This document shows, piece by piece, positions 1 to 8,356 of a stretch of DNA of 13,477 nucleotides. Position 1 is the first letter of the stretch, and each line of letters begins with the position of its first letter. The notes below the pieces were generated by a model. That model searched no databases. It was not told the origin of the DNA and worked only from the letters and a program-made list of their open reading frames with translations. Both the position numbers and the translations under genes were made by a program. The stretch spans positions 1 to 13,477 of the forward strand of contig PNNE01000373.1 in NCBI GenBank assembly GCA_013824055.1. The letters are read 5' to 3'. The stretch comes from Rhodobacter sp. (GTDB taxonomy: Bacteria; Pseudomonadota; Alphaproteobacteria; Rhodobacterales; Rhodobacteraceae).

Positions 1-1789
1 CATGAGGGCGTGGCCGGGGTGCATTTCGCCGTCTGGGCCCCCAACGCGGAACGGGTCAGCGTGGTCGGCGACTTCAACGTCTGGGACGGGCGACGCAACC
101 CGATGCGCCGCAGGGGGGCCACCGGCGTGTGGGAGATCTTCATCCCCGGCCTGGGCGAAGGCGCGACCTACAAGTACGAGATCAAGGGTCCGGGGGGGGC
201 GGTGCTGCCGCTGAAGGCCGATCCGGTTGGCTTCGGGTCTGAACATCCGCCCGCAAATGCCTCTGTGGTCAGGACAATTCGCGGCGATTGGCATGATGGC
301 GCCTGGATGGAACGCCGGGCCGCGGCCCATACCATCGACGCGCCGATCAGCGTCTACGAGGTGCATCTGGGCTCGTGGCGGCGCGCGCCCGGCGACCGGA
401 TGCTGAGCTATCTGGAGCTGGCCGAGCAGTTGGTGGATTATGCCGCCGACATGGGCTTCACCCATATCGAGTGCCTGCCGGTCAGCGAGTTTCCCTTTGA
501 CGGATCTTGGGGTTACCAGCCGGTCGGCATGTTCGCGCCCACGATCCGCCACGGCACGCCCGAAGAGTTCCGCGCCTTTGTCGACGCCGCGCACCGCAAG
601 GGGCTGGGGGTGATCCTGGACTGGGTGCCGGGGCATTTCCCGACCGACGCGCATGGGTTGGGCCAGTTCGACGGCACCGCGCTTTATGAACATGCCGACC
701 CGCGCGAGGGGTTCCACCAGGACTGGAACACGCTGATCTACAACTACGGCCGGGTCGAGGTGAAGAACTACCTGGTCAGCAACGCCTTGTATTGGCTGGA
801 AGAATACCACATCGACGGGCTGCGGGTCGATGCCGTGGCCTCGATGCTGTACCGCGACTACTCGCGCCAGCAGGGCGAGTGGGTCCCGAACCGGGACGGC
901 GGACGCGAGAACTATGAAGCGATCGACGTGCTGCGCAGCACCAACATCACCGCTTACGGCGAAGTGCCGGGGATCATGACGATCGCCGAGGAAAGCACCG
1001 CCTTTCCGGGGGTCAGCCGGCCGGCGAACTGGGGGGGCCTGGGCTTCGGCTTCAAGTGGAACATGGGGTGGATGAACGACACCCTGGCCTACATGCAGAA
1101 GGACCCGCTGTACCGGAAGTATCACCACCACCAGATGACCTTCGGCCTGGTCTATGCCTGGTCGGAGAACTACATCCTGCCGATCAGCCATGACGAAGTG
1201 GTGCACGGCAAGGGCAGCATGCTGGCGAAGATGCCGGGCAATCCCTGGGAGAAATTCGCCAACCTGCGGGCCTTCTACGGGTTCATGTGGGCGCATCCGG
1301 GCAAGAAACTGCTGTTCATGGGGCAGGAGTTCGCGCAAGGGGCCGAGTGGAACCAGCCAGAGCCTGGACTGGCATCAGCTTGATATTGCGGAACATTCGG
1401 GGATGCAGCGCCTGGTGCGCGACCTGAACCGGCTGTACCGCGAGACGCGGGCCTTGCACGTCAACGACACCCGGCCCGAGGGCTTTGCCTGGATCGAATC
1501 GAACGACGCCGAGGCCGGGGTCTATGCCTGGGTTCGCCGCGGGAACGCCGGCGACCGGCAGGTCGTGGCCGTGGTGAACATGACCCCGGTCGCGCGGACC
1601 TATCGGCTGGGCCTGCCCGCAGCCGGCAAGTGGCACGAGATCCTGAACACCGACGCCGGGGTCTATGGCGGGGGCAACCGTGGCAACCTGGGAGGGGTGA
1701 CCACGGAAAAGACGCCCTGGCACGGCCAGACGCAATCGGCGCTTGTCACGCTGCCGCCGCTCTCGGCAGTGTATCTGCAACAGGACTGA
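1..1789 (+). pseudogene. glgB: 1,4-alpha-glucan branching enzyme GlgB, 5'-partial and frameshifted
   Basis: GlgB (GH13, EC 2.4.1.18) cuts alpha-1,4 chains and rejoins them as alpha-1,6 branches on glycogen in the cytoplasm. The reading frame is open from base 1, so the true start and N-terminal domain lie upstream; the GTG at 10 is internal. A CBM48-type region opens the fragment (GVHFAVWAPNAERVSVVGDFN). The catalytic barrel follows, with the nucleophile Asp in DGLRVDAV (codon 829-831), the acid/base Glu in TIAEEST (988-990) and the third Asp in SHDEVVHGK (1192-1194). After GQEFAQGAEWNQ the frame goes wrong and hits TGA at 1381-1383. The expected continuation, starting SLDWHQLDIAEHSG, runs in the next frame from 1361 to TGA 1787-1789 and carries the C-terminal beta domain. 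As written, the protein has all catalytic residues but lacks about 140 C-terminal residues. A sequencing or assembly error is a real alternative. The gene heads the visible operon, 38 nt before glgC. Confidence 0.9.
1354..1360 (+). other. Frameshift site in glgB
   Basis: Between the WN of the EWN motif (AAC 1351-1353) and the SLDW motif (AGC 1361-1363) there are 7 nt (CAGCCAG). Branching enzymes such as that of E. coli have three residues there (EWN-HDA-SLDW), i.e. 9 nt. A 2-nt loss therefore explains the shift; for example, CAGCGCCAG losing CG gives exactly the observed string. The site contains two tandem CCAG units (1353-1356 and 1357-1360), so slippage is also possible, though removing one unit would leave only one residue between the motifs. 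The shift itself is directly visible; its direction is inferred from family spacing. Confidence 0.85.
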
Positions 1790-1827
1790 ATTGGGCGGGA
1801 TGAACCGCTTTGGGGGAGGGAAGAGTG

Positions 1828-3099
1828 ATGAAGGCAAGACCGAACCAGCGCCTGTCGAGCCAGGCCATGGCCTTCGTTCTGGCGGGGGGGCGCGGCAGCC
1901 GGTTGAAGGAACTGACCGACCGGCGCGCGAAACCGGCGGTCTATTTCGGCGGCAAGACGCGGATCATCGACTTTGCGCTGTCCAACGCGCTGAACAGCGG
2001 CATCCGCAAGATGGCGATTGCCACGCAATACAAGGCGCACAGCCTGATCCGCCATGTCCAGCGCGGCTGGGGCTTCTTGCGGGCCGAGCGCAACGAATAC
2101 CTGGATATCCTGCCCGCCAGCCAGCGGATGGACGAGGTGAACTGGTATCGCGGCACCGCGGACGCCATCGCGCAGAACATCGACATCATCGACAGCTACG
2201 GCATCAAGTACGTGATCGTGCTGGCCGGTGATCACATCTACAAGATGGATTACGAGGTGATGCTGCACCAGCATGTCGCGCAGGCCGCGGACGTGACCAT
2301 CGGCTGCCTGACCGTGCCCCGGATGGAGGCCACGGCCTTCGGCGTGATGCATGTCGACCAGAACATGCGGATCACCGATTTCCTGGAAAAGCCGAAGGAC
2401 CCGCCGTCGATTCCGGGCGATCCGGATCATGCCCTGGCCTCGATGGGGATCTACGTCTTCGACTGGGCCTTCCTGCGCGACCTTCTGATCCGCGACATGC
2501 AGGATGACAATTCGACCCATGATTTCGGCTTTGACCTGATCCCCGCCATCGTCAGGAACGGCAAGGCGGTGGCGCACAAGTTCTCGGACAGCTGCGTGAT
2601 GAGCGGGCTGGAGACCGAGCCCTACTGGCGCGACGTGGGGACCATCGACGCCTTCTGGCAAGCCAACATCGACCTGACGGATTTCGTGCCGAAGCTGGAC
2701 CTTTACGACGGTGCCTGGCCGATCTGGACCTATGCCGAGATCGTGCCTCCGGCGAAGTTCATCCATGACGAGGACGGACGGCGCGGGTCGGCCGTGTCGT
2801 CTCTGGTCAGCGGAGATTGCATCGTCTCGGGCTCGGCGGTGTCGAACAGCCTGCTGTTCACCGGATGCCGGACGCACAGCTATTCCAGCCTGGAATATGT
2901 CGTGGCGCTGCCGCAGGTTGTGGTGAACCGCAAGGCGCAGCTGAAGAACTGTGTGATCGACCGTGGGGTGGTCATCCCCGAGGGGCTGGTGATCGGCGAG
3001 GATGCCGAGGAAGACGACAAGTGGTTCCGCCGGTCGGAAGGCGGGATCGTGCTGATCACCCAGGACATGCTGGACGCGCGGGCCAGGGCGCTTGGCTGA
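1828..3099 (+). CDS. glgC: Glucose-1-phosphate adenylyltransferase (ADP-glucose pyrophosphorylase)
   Basis: GlgC (EC 2.7.7.27) makes ADP-glucose and PPi from ATP and glucose-1-P, the committed and allosterically controlled step of bacterial glycogen synthesis. The product is 423 aa (E. coli 431). Visible motifs are the nucleotidyltransferase signature AGGRGSRL (residues 19-26) with RAKPAVYFGGK after it, WYRGTADAI (about 106-114), GDHIYKMDY (134-142) with the metal/catalytic Asp, and FLEKP (185-189) with the sugar-phosphate-binding Lys. A left-handed beta-helix-type C-terminal region follows, with SVVSNSLLFTGC-like hexapeptide character. ATG 1828 is chosen over an in-frame TTG at 1810 because the purine-rich GGGGGAGGGAAGAG (1812-1824) sits just upstream as ribosome binding site. 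The related Rhodobacter sphaeroides and Agrobacterium enzymes are activated by fructose-6-P and pyruvate; the same control here is inference. It is followed by a hairpin, then glgA. Confidence 0.97.
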   Translation: MKARPNQRLSSQAMAFVLAGGRGSRLKELTDRRAKPAVYFGGKTRIIDFALSNALNSGIRKMAIATQYKAHSLIRHVQRGWGFLRAERNEYLDILPASQRMDEVNWYRGTADAIAQNIDIIDSYGIKYVIVLAGDHIYKMDYEVMLHQHVAQAADVTIGCLTVPRMEATAFGVMHVDQNMRITDFLEKPKDPPSIPGDPDHALASMGIYVFDWAFLRDLLIRDMQDDNSTHDFGFDLIPAIVRNGKAVAHKFSDSCVMSGLETEPYWRDVGTIDAFWQANIDLTDFVPKLDLYDGAWPIWTYAEIVPPAKFIHDEDGRRGSAVSSLVSGDCIVSGSAVSNSLLFTGCRTHSYSSLEYVVALPQVVVNRKAQLKNCVIDRGVVIPEGLVIGEDAEEDDKWFRRSEGGIVLITQDMLDARARALG

Positions 3100-3112
3100 A
3101 CCACTGGACCTT

Positions 3113-3138
3113 GCCCGGAGCGTGGTTTAACTCCGGGC
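3113..3138 (+). repeat. Inverted repeat between glgC and glgA
   Basis: The 64-nt gap between glgC and glgA contains a perfect 8-bp inverted repeat, GCCCGGAG (3113-3120) and CTCCGGGC (3131-3138), around the 10-nt loop CGTGGTTTAA. No T-run follows (GGGAAGACACGG), so it is not a classical intrinsic terminator. It could act as an mRNA stabiliser or processing site that sets the glgC:glgA ratio, or as a leaky attenuator. The function is inferred. Confidence 0.6.
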
Positions 3139-3163
3139 GGGAAGACACGGAAAGGCAAGGCGA

Positions 3164-4588
3164 ATGGGCGGTCGGGTTCTGTCGGTGGCCTCGGAATGCG
3201 TCCCGCTGGTGAAGACCGGCGGGCTTGCCGATGTGGTGGGCGCATTGCCCCGGGCGCTGGCGGGAACCGGCTGGGACATGCGCGTGCTGCTGCCCGCTTA
3301 CCGCGCCTTGCGGACGACCGCCAAGGACTGGCCGGCGGTCTGGGAGGAACCGGACCTTTGGGGCGGCACGGGCCGCGTGCTGGCCGGAGAGGAGGCGGGC
3401 GTGCCGCTTCTGCTCCTGGACGCGCCGCATCTTTATGACCGGGCGGGCGGCCCCTATTCCGGGCCTGCGGGTGAGCATCCGGACAACGCGATCCGCTTTG
3501 CGGCGCTGTCGTGGGTCGGTGCCCGCATCGCGCGCGAGGGGTTGACGGGGTGGAAGCCCGACGTGCTGCATGCGCATGACTGGCAGGCGGGGCTTGCTCC
3601 GGCCTATCTGGCCTACCACGGCAGCGGCGGCTGCAAGTCGGTCATCACCATCCACAACATCGCCTTCCAGGGCTGGGCGCCGGGCCACATGCTGGGCATC
3701 CTGCGCCTGCCGGACCACGCCTTCCACGCCGACGCGCTGGAGTATTACGGCGGCATCTCGACCCTGAAGGCCGGGCTGGTGACGGCGGACCGGATCACCA
3801 CCGTCTCGCCCAGCTACGCCGCCGAGATCATGCGGGAAGAGTTCGGGATGGGCCTGCAAGGCGTGATCGCGAACCGGGCGGACGTGGTGTCGGGCATCCT
3901 GAACGGGGTGGACACCGAAAGCTGGTCGCCGCAGGTCGAGGACCCGCCCTTCGGGCCGAAGGCGCTGGCCGGAAAGGCCGCCTGCCGCGCCAAGCTGTGC
4001 GAGGAGTTCGGGCTGGAGGTGCCGGGTCCGCTGGCCATCGTCGTCAGCCGCCTGACCGACCAGAAGGGCATCGACCTTCTGCCGCAGGTGATCCCGGATT
4101 TCATCCTGGGTGGCGGCGGGCTGATCGTGCTCGGCTCGGGCGATCCGGGGATGGAAGCGGCGATGCGCGACCTTGCCGCGCGCTTTCCGGGTCGGGTCGC
4201 GGTCCGGATCGGCTATGACGAGAAGCTGAGCCACCGGCTGTTTGCGGGTGCTGACGCCGTCCTGGTTCCCAGCCGGTTCGAGCCTTGCGGACTGACGCAG
4301 ATGTATGGTCTGCGCTATGGCACGCTGCCGGTCGTCAGTCTGGTCGGCGGGCTGGCGGATACGGTGATCGGCGCGACCCCGGCGACTCTGGCGGCTGGGG
4401 CCGCGACCGGCGTGACCTTCCATCCGGTCGATGCGCTGGCTTTCGGCCGCGCGATGGCACAGCTTCTGGACCTGTACCGCCAGCCCAAGCTATGGGCCAG
4501 GCTGCGCGCCAACGCGATGGCGCATCCGGTGGGGTGGGAGACCTCGGCCGCCGCCTATGCGGGGCTTTACGAAAGGCTGACCGCGTGA
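3164..4588 (+). CDS. glgA: Glycogen synthase (ADP-glucose type, GT5)
   Basis: GlgA (EC 2.4.1.21) transfers glucose from ADP-glucose to the non-reducing end of alpha-1,4-glucan. The product is 474 aa, close to E. coli GlgA (477). The N-terminal Rossmann half carries the ADP-glucose-binding KTGGL (residues 17-21) within SECVPLVKTGGLADVVGALP and HAHDWQAG (136-143). The C-terminal half carries VSRLTDQKG (294-302) and the conserved GT-B acidic residue in PSRFEPCGLTQMYGLRYGTLP (Glu373). All expected motifs are present and the frame is intact. The start at ATG 3164 puts the KxGGL motif at its usual distance from the N-terminus; an AAAGG (3151-3155) lies 8 nt upstream. The gene is separated from glgC by 64 nt holding a hairpin, and its TGA overlaps the GTG start of glgX (GTGA, 4585-4588), implying coupled translation. 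Confidence 0.97.
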   Translation: MGGRVLSVASECVPLVKTGGLADVVGALPRALAGTGWDMRVLLPAYRALRTTAKDWPAVWEEPDLWGGTGRVLAGEEAGVPLLLLDAPHLYDRAGGPYSGPAGEHPDNAIRFAALSWVGARIAREGLTGWKPDVLHAHDWQAGLAPAYLAYHGSGGCKSVITIHNIAFQGWAPGHMLGILRLPDHAFHADALEYYGGISTLKAGLVTADRITTVSPSYAAEIMREEFGMGLQGVIANRADVVSGILNGVDTESWSPQVEDPPFGPKALAGKAACRAKLCEEFGLEVPGPLAIVVSRLTDQKGIDLLPQVIPDFILGGGGLIVLGSGDPGMEAAMRDLAARFPGRVAVRIGYDEKLSHRLFAGADAVLVPSRFEPCGLTQMYGLRYGTLPVVSLVGGLADTVIGATPATLAAGAATGVTFHPVDALAFGRAMAQLLDLYRQPKLWARLRANAMAHPVGWETSAAAYAGLYERLTA

Positions 4589-6711
4589 CCCCGCAGGCGG
4601 TTTCGCTGCCCGCGCGGTTGCAGGGCCATGCGGTCAGTCCGGGCCGCCCCTGGCCGATGGGCGCAAGCCTGACCGGCGACGGGGTGAATTTCGCGGTCTT
4701 TTCGGCCCATGCCGAACGGATCGAGCTGTGCCTTTTCACCCCCGACGGCCGCAAGGAGCTTTGCCGCCTGCCGATCACCGACCGGGACGGCGACATCTGG
4801 CACATCCATGTCGGCGGGCTGACGGTCGGCACGGTCTACGGTTTCCGCGCGCATGGACCCTACGCGCCCGAGCAGGGGCACCGGTTCAATCCGAACAAGC
4901 TCTTGCTGGATCCCTATGCCCGCGCGCTGGAGGGGCGGCTGAAATGGTCGGACGCGCTGATGGGCTACAAGATCGGCTCGCCCCGTGGCGACCTGAGCTT
5001 CGACACCCGCGACAGTGCCTTTGCCGTGCCGAAGGCGGTGGTGACCGACCCGTCGTTCACCTGGGGCAACGACCAATGGCCCCGGACGCCGCGTGCCGAG
5101 ACGGTGATCTACGAGGCGCATGTCAAGTCGATGACCCAGTTGCATCCCGGCGTCGAGAAGGGGCTGCGCGGGACCTATCTGGGGCTGGCTTCGGACCGGG
5201 TGATCGAACACCTGCTGAAACTGGGCGTCACGGCGATCGAGCTCTTGCCGGTCCAGGCCTATATCGACGACCGCTTTCTGGTGTCCAGGGGCCTGCGCAA
5301 TCTCTGGGGCTACAACACCCTGGCATTCTTCGCCCCCGAGCCGCGCTACATGAGCCAGGGCGCGTTGTGGGAGTTCCAGACGATGGTCCGCCGCTTCCAT
5401 TCGGCGGGGATCGAGGTGATCCTGGACGTGGTCTACAACCACACGGCCGAGGGCGATGAATGGGGCCCCACCCTGTCGTTCCGCGGTCTGGACAATGCCA
5501 GCTACTACCGGCTGACCGGCGGCGGGCGGACCTATGCGAATGATGCGGGGACGGGCAACACGCTGAACCTGACGCAGCCGATGGTCTTGCGGATGGTGAT
5601 GGACTCGCTGCGGTACTGGGTCGAGATGACCCATGTCGACGGCTTCCGCTTCGACCTGGCGACTGTGCTGGGCCGCGAGATGTACGGGTTCGACCCGAAC
5701 GGCGGCTTCTTCGATGCGATCCGGCAGGACCCGGTCCTGAGCCGCGTCAAGCTGATCGCCGAACCCTGGGACATCGGTCCGGGCGGCTATCAGCTGGGGG
5801 CCTATCCGCATCCGTTCCTGGAATGGAACGACAGGTTCCGCGACGGGGTGCGGCGGTTCTGGAAGGGCGATGCCGGGATGACCCGCGACCTGGCGGCGCG
5901 GCTGCTGGGCAGCGCGGAACGCTTCGACCATTCCGGGCGGGCGGCGACGTCGTCGGTGAACTTCATCACCAGTCATGACGGCTTCACGCTGGAGGACCTG
6001 GTCAGCTACACGATCAAGCGCAACTTCGCCAACGGCGAGGACAACCGCGACGGCCACCACGAGAACCACAGCGACAACATGGGGGTCGAGGGGCCGACGC
6101 AGGATGCCAGGGTGCTGGCGGCGCGGGCGCAGCGCAAGCGCAACCTCCTGGCGACCCTGATGCTTGCGCAAGGCGTGCCGATGCTGCTGGCGGGCGACGA
6201 GATCGGCCACAGCCAGGGCGGCAACAACAATGCCTATGCCCAGGACAACGAGACGTCCTGGATCGACTGGACAAGGGCCGACCTGGCGTTGCAGCGCTTT
6301 GTCGAGCGGCTTGCGGCTTTGCGCCGGTCGCTGCCGGTGCTGCACCAGCGCCGGTTCCTGCATGCGCGTGCCCGGCCCTCGGACGGGATCCCCGACGTGA
6401 TCTGGCGACGGGCCGACGGGACGGTGCCGCAGCACGAGGAATGGCACGATCCGGCATTCCGCTGCCTGTGCGTCGAGCTGCGGATGGCCGCCGAGGGGGG
6501 CAATCCAAGCCCCGAGGCGGTGCTTGCGGTCTTCAACCTCGGCCCTGCCACATCGCTGCACCTGCCCGACACCGCGCCGGGCTGGGAGCTTCTGCTGGAC
6601 ACCACCGCGCCCGATCTGCAGCCCTCGGGTGCGGCCTCGGACCTGACCCAGGCGCCTGCGCAATCCGTGCTGCTGTTCCGGTCGCTGACCGGCAAGGGAG
6701 AAAGACCATGA
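4585..6711 (+). CDS. glgX: Glycogen debranching enzyme GlgX (GH13)
   Basis: GlgX hydrolyses alpha-1,6 branches, preferring the short stubs left by glycogen phosphorylase, and so completes glycogen breakdown in the cytoplasm. The product is 708 aa (E. coli GlgX 657). An N-terminal CBM48-like domain (about residues 25-130; GVNFAVFSAHAERIELCLF) precedes a GH13 barrel with region I DVVYNH, the nucleophile Asp357 in DGFRFDLATVLG, the acid/base Glu393 in IAEPWDIGPGGYQLG and Asp465 in FITSHDGFTLEDLV. The open frame extends upstream to 4285, but that part only shadows glgA. GTG 4585 is chosen because it overlaps the glgA stop by 4 nt, lies 8 nt after GAAAGG (4571-4576), and gives a normal N-terminus. 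The 3' end overlaps pgm by ATGA (6708-6711). A synthesis gene set containing its own debranching enzyme is typical of proteobacterial glg operons. Confidence 0.96.
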   Translation: MTPQAVSLPARLQGHAVSPGRPWPMGASLTGDGVNFAVFSAHAERIELCLFTPDGRKELCRLPITDRDGDIWHIHVGGLTVGTVYGFRAHGPYAPEQGHRFNPNKLLLDPYARALEGRLKWSDALMGYKIGSPRGDLSFDTRDSAFAVPKAVVTDPSFTWGNDQWPRTPRAETVIYEAHVKSMTQLHPGVEKGLRGTYLGLASDRVIEHLLKLGVTAIELLPVQAYIDDRFLVSRGLRNLWGYNTLAFFAPEPRYMSQGALWEFQTMVRRFHSAGIEVILDVVYNHTAEGDEWGPTLSFRGLDNASYYRLTGGGRTYANDAGTGNTLNLTQPMVLRMVMDSLRYWVEMTHVDGFRFDLATVLGREMYGFDPNGGFFDAIRQDPVLSRVKLIAEPWDIGPGGYQLGAYPHPFLEWNDRFRDGVRRFWKGDAGMTRDLAARLLGSAERFDHSGRAATSSVNFITSHDGFTLEDLVSYTIKRNFANGEDNRDGHHENHSDNMGVEGPTQDARVLAARAQRKRNLLATLMLAQGVPMLLAGDEIGHSQGGNNNAYAQDNETSWIDWTRADLALQRFVERLAALRRSLPVLHQRRFLHARARPSDGIPDVIWRRADGTVPQHEEWHDPAFRCLCVELRMAAEGGNPSPEAVLAVFNLGPATSLHLPDTAPGWELLLDTTAPDLQPSGAASDLTQAPAQSVLLFRSLTGKGERP

Positions 6712-8354
6712 GCCAGATCACCACGGTTTCGACTGTTCCGATCGCCGGGCAGAAGCCAGGGACCAGCGGGTTGCGGAAGAAGACCCCGGTCTTCATGGGC
6801 CGGCACTATCTGGAGAACTTCGTCCAGGCGATCTTCGACGTGGTGGGCGCGCGAAATGAAGACGGGGGGGGCAAGACCTTTGTCCTGGGCGGCGACGGGC
6901 GCTATTTCAACGACCGCGCGGCGCAGGTGATCCTGCGGATGGCGGCGGCCAATGGCGCGGCGCGGGTGATCGTGGGGCAGGGGGCGATCCTGTCGACTCC
7001 CGCCGCGTCGCATCTGATCCGGCTGAACCGGACCGACGGCGGCATCATCATGTCCGCAAGCCACAATCCCGGCGGCCCGAATGAGGATTTCGGGGTCAAG
7101 TTCAACATGCCGAACGGTGGCCCCGCGCCGGAAGGCGTCACCGAGGCGATGTACCAGCGCACGACCGAGATCACCGAATACAAGGTGATGGAGGCGCAGG
7201 ACGTCGATCTTGGCCGCGTCGGGCGGCACCAGTTGGGGGCGATGGTGGTGGACGTGGTCGACCCCGTGTCGGACTATGCCGCGCTGATGGAAAGCCTGTT
7301 CGACTTTGCCGCGATCCGGGCGATGTTCGCGGCTGGGTTCCGCATGCGGATGGATGCGATGTGCGCCGTGACCGGGCCTTACGCGGTGGAAATCCTGGAG
7401 CACCGGCTGGGCGCCCCGCGGGGGACCTGCGTCAACGCAACGCCGCTGCCGGATTTCGGCGGCCTGCACCCCGACCCGAACCCGACCTGGGCCAGGGCGC
7501 TGATGGACGAGATGTTCTCGGACGCGGCGCCGGATTTCGGGGCGGCCTCGGATGGGGATGGCGACCGGAACATGGTGGTGGGGCGGGGGATCTATGTCTC
7601 GCCCTCCGACAGTCTGGCGGTGCTGGCGGCGAATGCGCATCTTGCGCCGGGCTATGCGGCGGGGCTGAAGGGCGTGGCGCGCTCGATGCCGACCAGCGCC
7701 GCGGCGGACCGGGTGGCGGATGCGCTGGGGATTGCCAAGTACGAGACTCCGACCGGATGGAAGTTCTTCGGCAACCTGCTGGACGCGGGCCGCGCCACGA
7801 TCTGCGGCGAGGAGTCCTTTGGCACCGGGTCGGACCATGTGCGCGAAAAGGACGGGCTTTGGGCGGTGCTGCTGTGGCTGAACATCCTGGCGGTCAGGAA
7901 GCAGTCGGTGGCCGAGATCCTGCGGGAACATTGGGTGCGGTTCGGCCGCAACTACTACAGCCGCCACGACTTCGAGGCGATCGACACGGCGCGCGCCGAG
8001 GCGATGTTCGCAGCCCTTCGCGCGGGGCTGGCCGGCCTTCCGGGGCAGGTGGTCGAGGGGATGACCATCAGCGCGGCGGACGACTTTGCCTATACCGATC
8101 CGGTCGACGGCTCGGTCAGTCTGAAGCAGGGGGTCCGGGTGCTGTTCGGGGACGGCAGCCGCATTGTCTATCGCCTGTCGGGCACCGGCACCGAGGGCGC
8201 CACCCTGCGGGTCTATCTGGAGCGTTATGCGCCGGGGCCAGAGGGGCTGGACCTGGATGCGCAACAGGCGCTGGCCCCGGTGATCCGGGCGGCGCATGCC
8301 CTGGCGGGGATCGCGGCGCACACCGGGCGGACCGCGCCGGACGTCGTGACCTGA
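6708..8354 (+). CDS. pgm: Phosphoglucomutase (alpha-D-glucose phosphate-specific)
   Basis: Phosphoglucomutase (EC 5.4.2.2) interconverts glucose-1-P and glucose-6-P through a phosphoserine and glucose-1,6-bisphosphate, linking glycogen to central metabolism. The product is 548 aa, the size of the eukaryote-like PGM1 family. Motifs in order: active-site Ser118 in SASHNPGG, Mg-binding Asp282, Asp284 and Asp286 in DGDGDRN, the sugar-binding loop GEESFGTGSDHVREKDG, and the phosphate-binding RLSGTGTEGATLRVY near the C-terminus. All catalytic elements are intact. ATG 6708 overlaps the glgX stop (ATGA) and follows AAGGGAG (6694-6700) at a normal distance. It is the last gene of the operon: its TGA (8352-8354) lies 2 bp from the stop of the oppositely oriented phosphoesterase gene. 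It also supplies the glucose-6-P used by Zwf, encoded 4 kb downstream. Confidence 0.96.
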   Translation: MSQITTVSTVPIAGQKPGTSGLRKKTPVFMGRHYLENFVQAIFDVVGARNEDGGGKTFVLGGDGRYFNDRAAQVILRMAAANGAARVIVGQGAILSTPAASHLIRLNRTDGGIIMSASHNPGGPNEDFGVKFNMPNGGPAPEGVTEAMYQRTTEITEYKVMEAQDVDLGRVGRHQLGAMVVDVVDPVSDYAALMESLFDFAAIRAMFAAGFRMRMDAMCAVTGPYAVEILEHRLGAPRGTCVNATPLPDFGGLHPDPNPTWARALMDEMFSDAAPDFGAASDGDGDRNMVVGRGIYVSPSDSLAVLAANAHLAPGYAAGLKGVARSMPTSAAADRVADALGIAKYETPTGWKFFGNLLDAGRATICGEESFGTGSDHVREKDGLWAVLLWLNILAVRKQSVAEILREHWVRFGRNYYSRHDFEAIDTARAEAMFAALRAGLAGLPGQVVEGMTISAADDFAYTDPVDGSVSLKQGVRVLFGDGSRIVYRLSGTGTEGATLRVYLERYAPGPEGLDLDAQQALAPVIRAAHALAGIAAHTGRTAPDVVT

Positions 8355-8356
8355 GA

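Noticed and set aside
10..12. GTG as the true start of glgB
   Set aside because: The frame is open to base 1 and reads HEGVAG into the conserved region, while GlgB normally has more than 100 residues before it. The start lies outside the window.
1351..1383. Programmed ribosomal frameshift in glgB
   Set aside because: No slippery heptamer, no downstream structure and no rare-codon/stop context is seen at the site, and branching enzymes are not known to use recoding. Mutation or sequence error is simpler.
1663..2877. Long minus-strand open frames opposite glgC, glgA, glgX and pgm
   Set aside because: Long antisense frames are expected in GC-rich coding DNA; none shows domain motifs, and each lies over a gene with full catalytic signatures.
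4285..4584. N-terminal extension of GlgX into glgA
   Set aside because: This in-frame stretch overlaps conserved glgA coding sequence and has no family similarity; the GTG at 4585 with the 4-nt overlap is the natural start.
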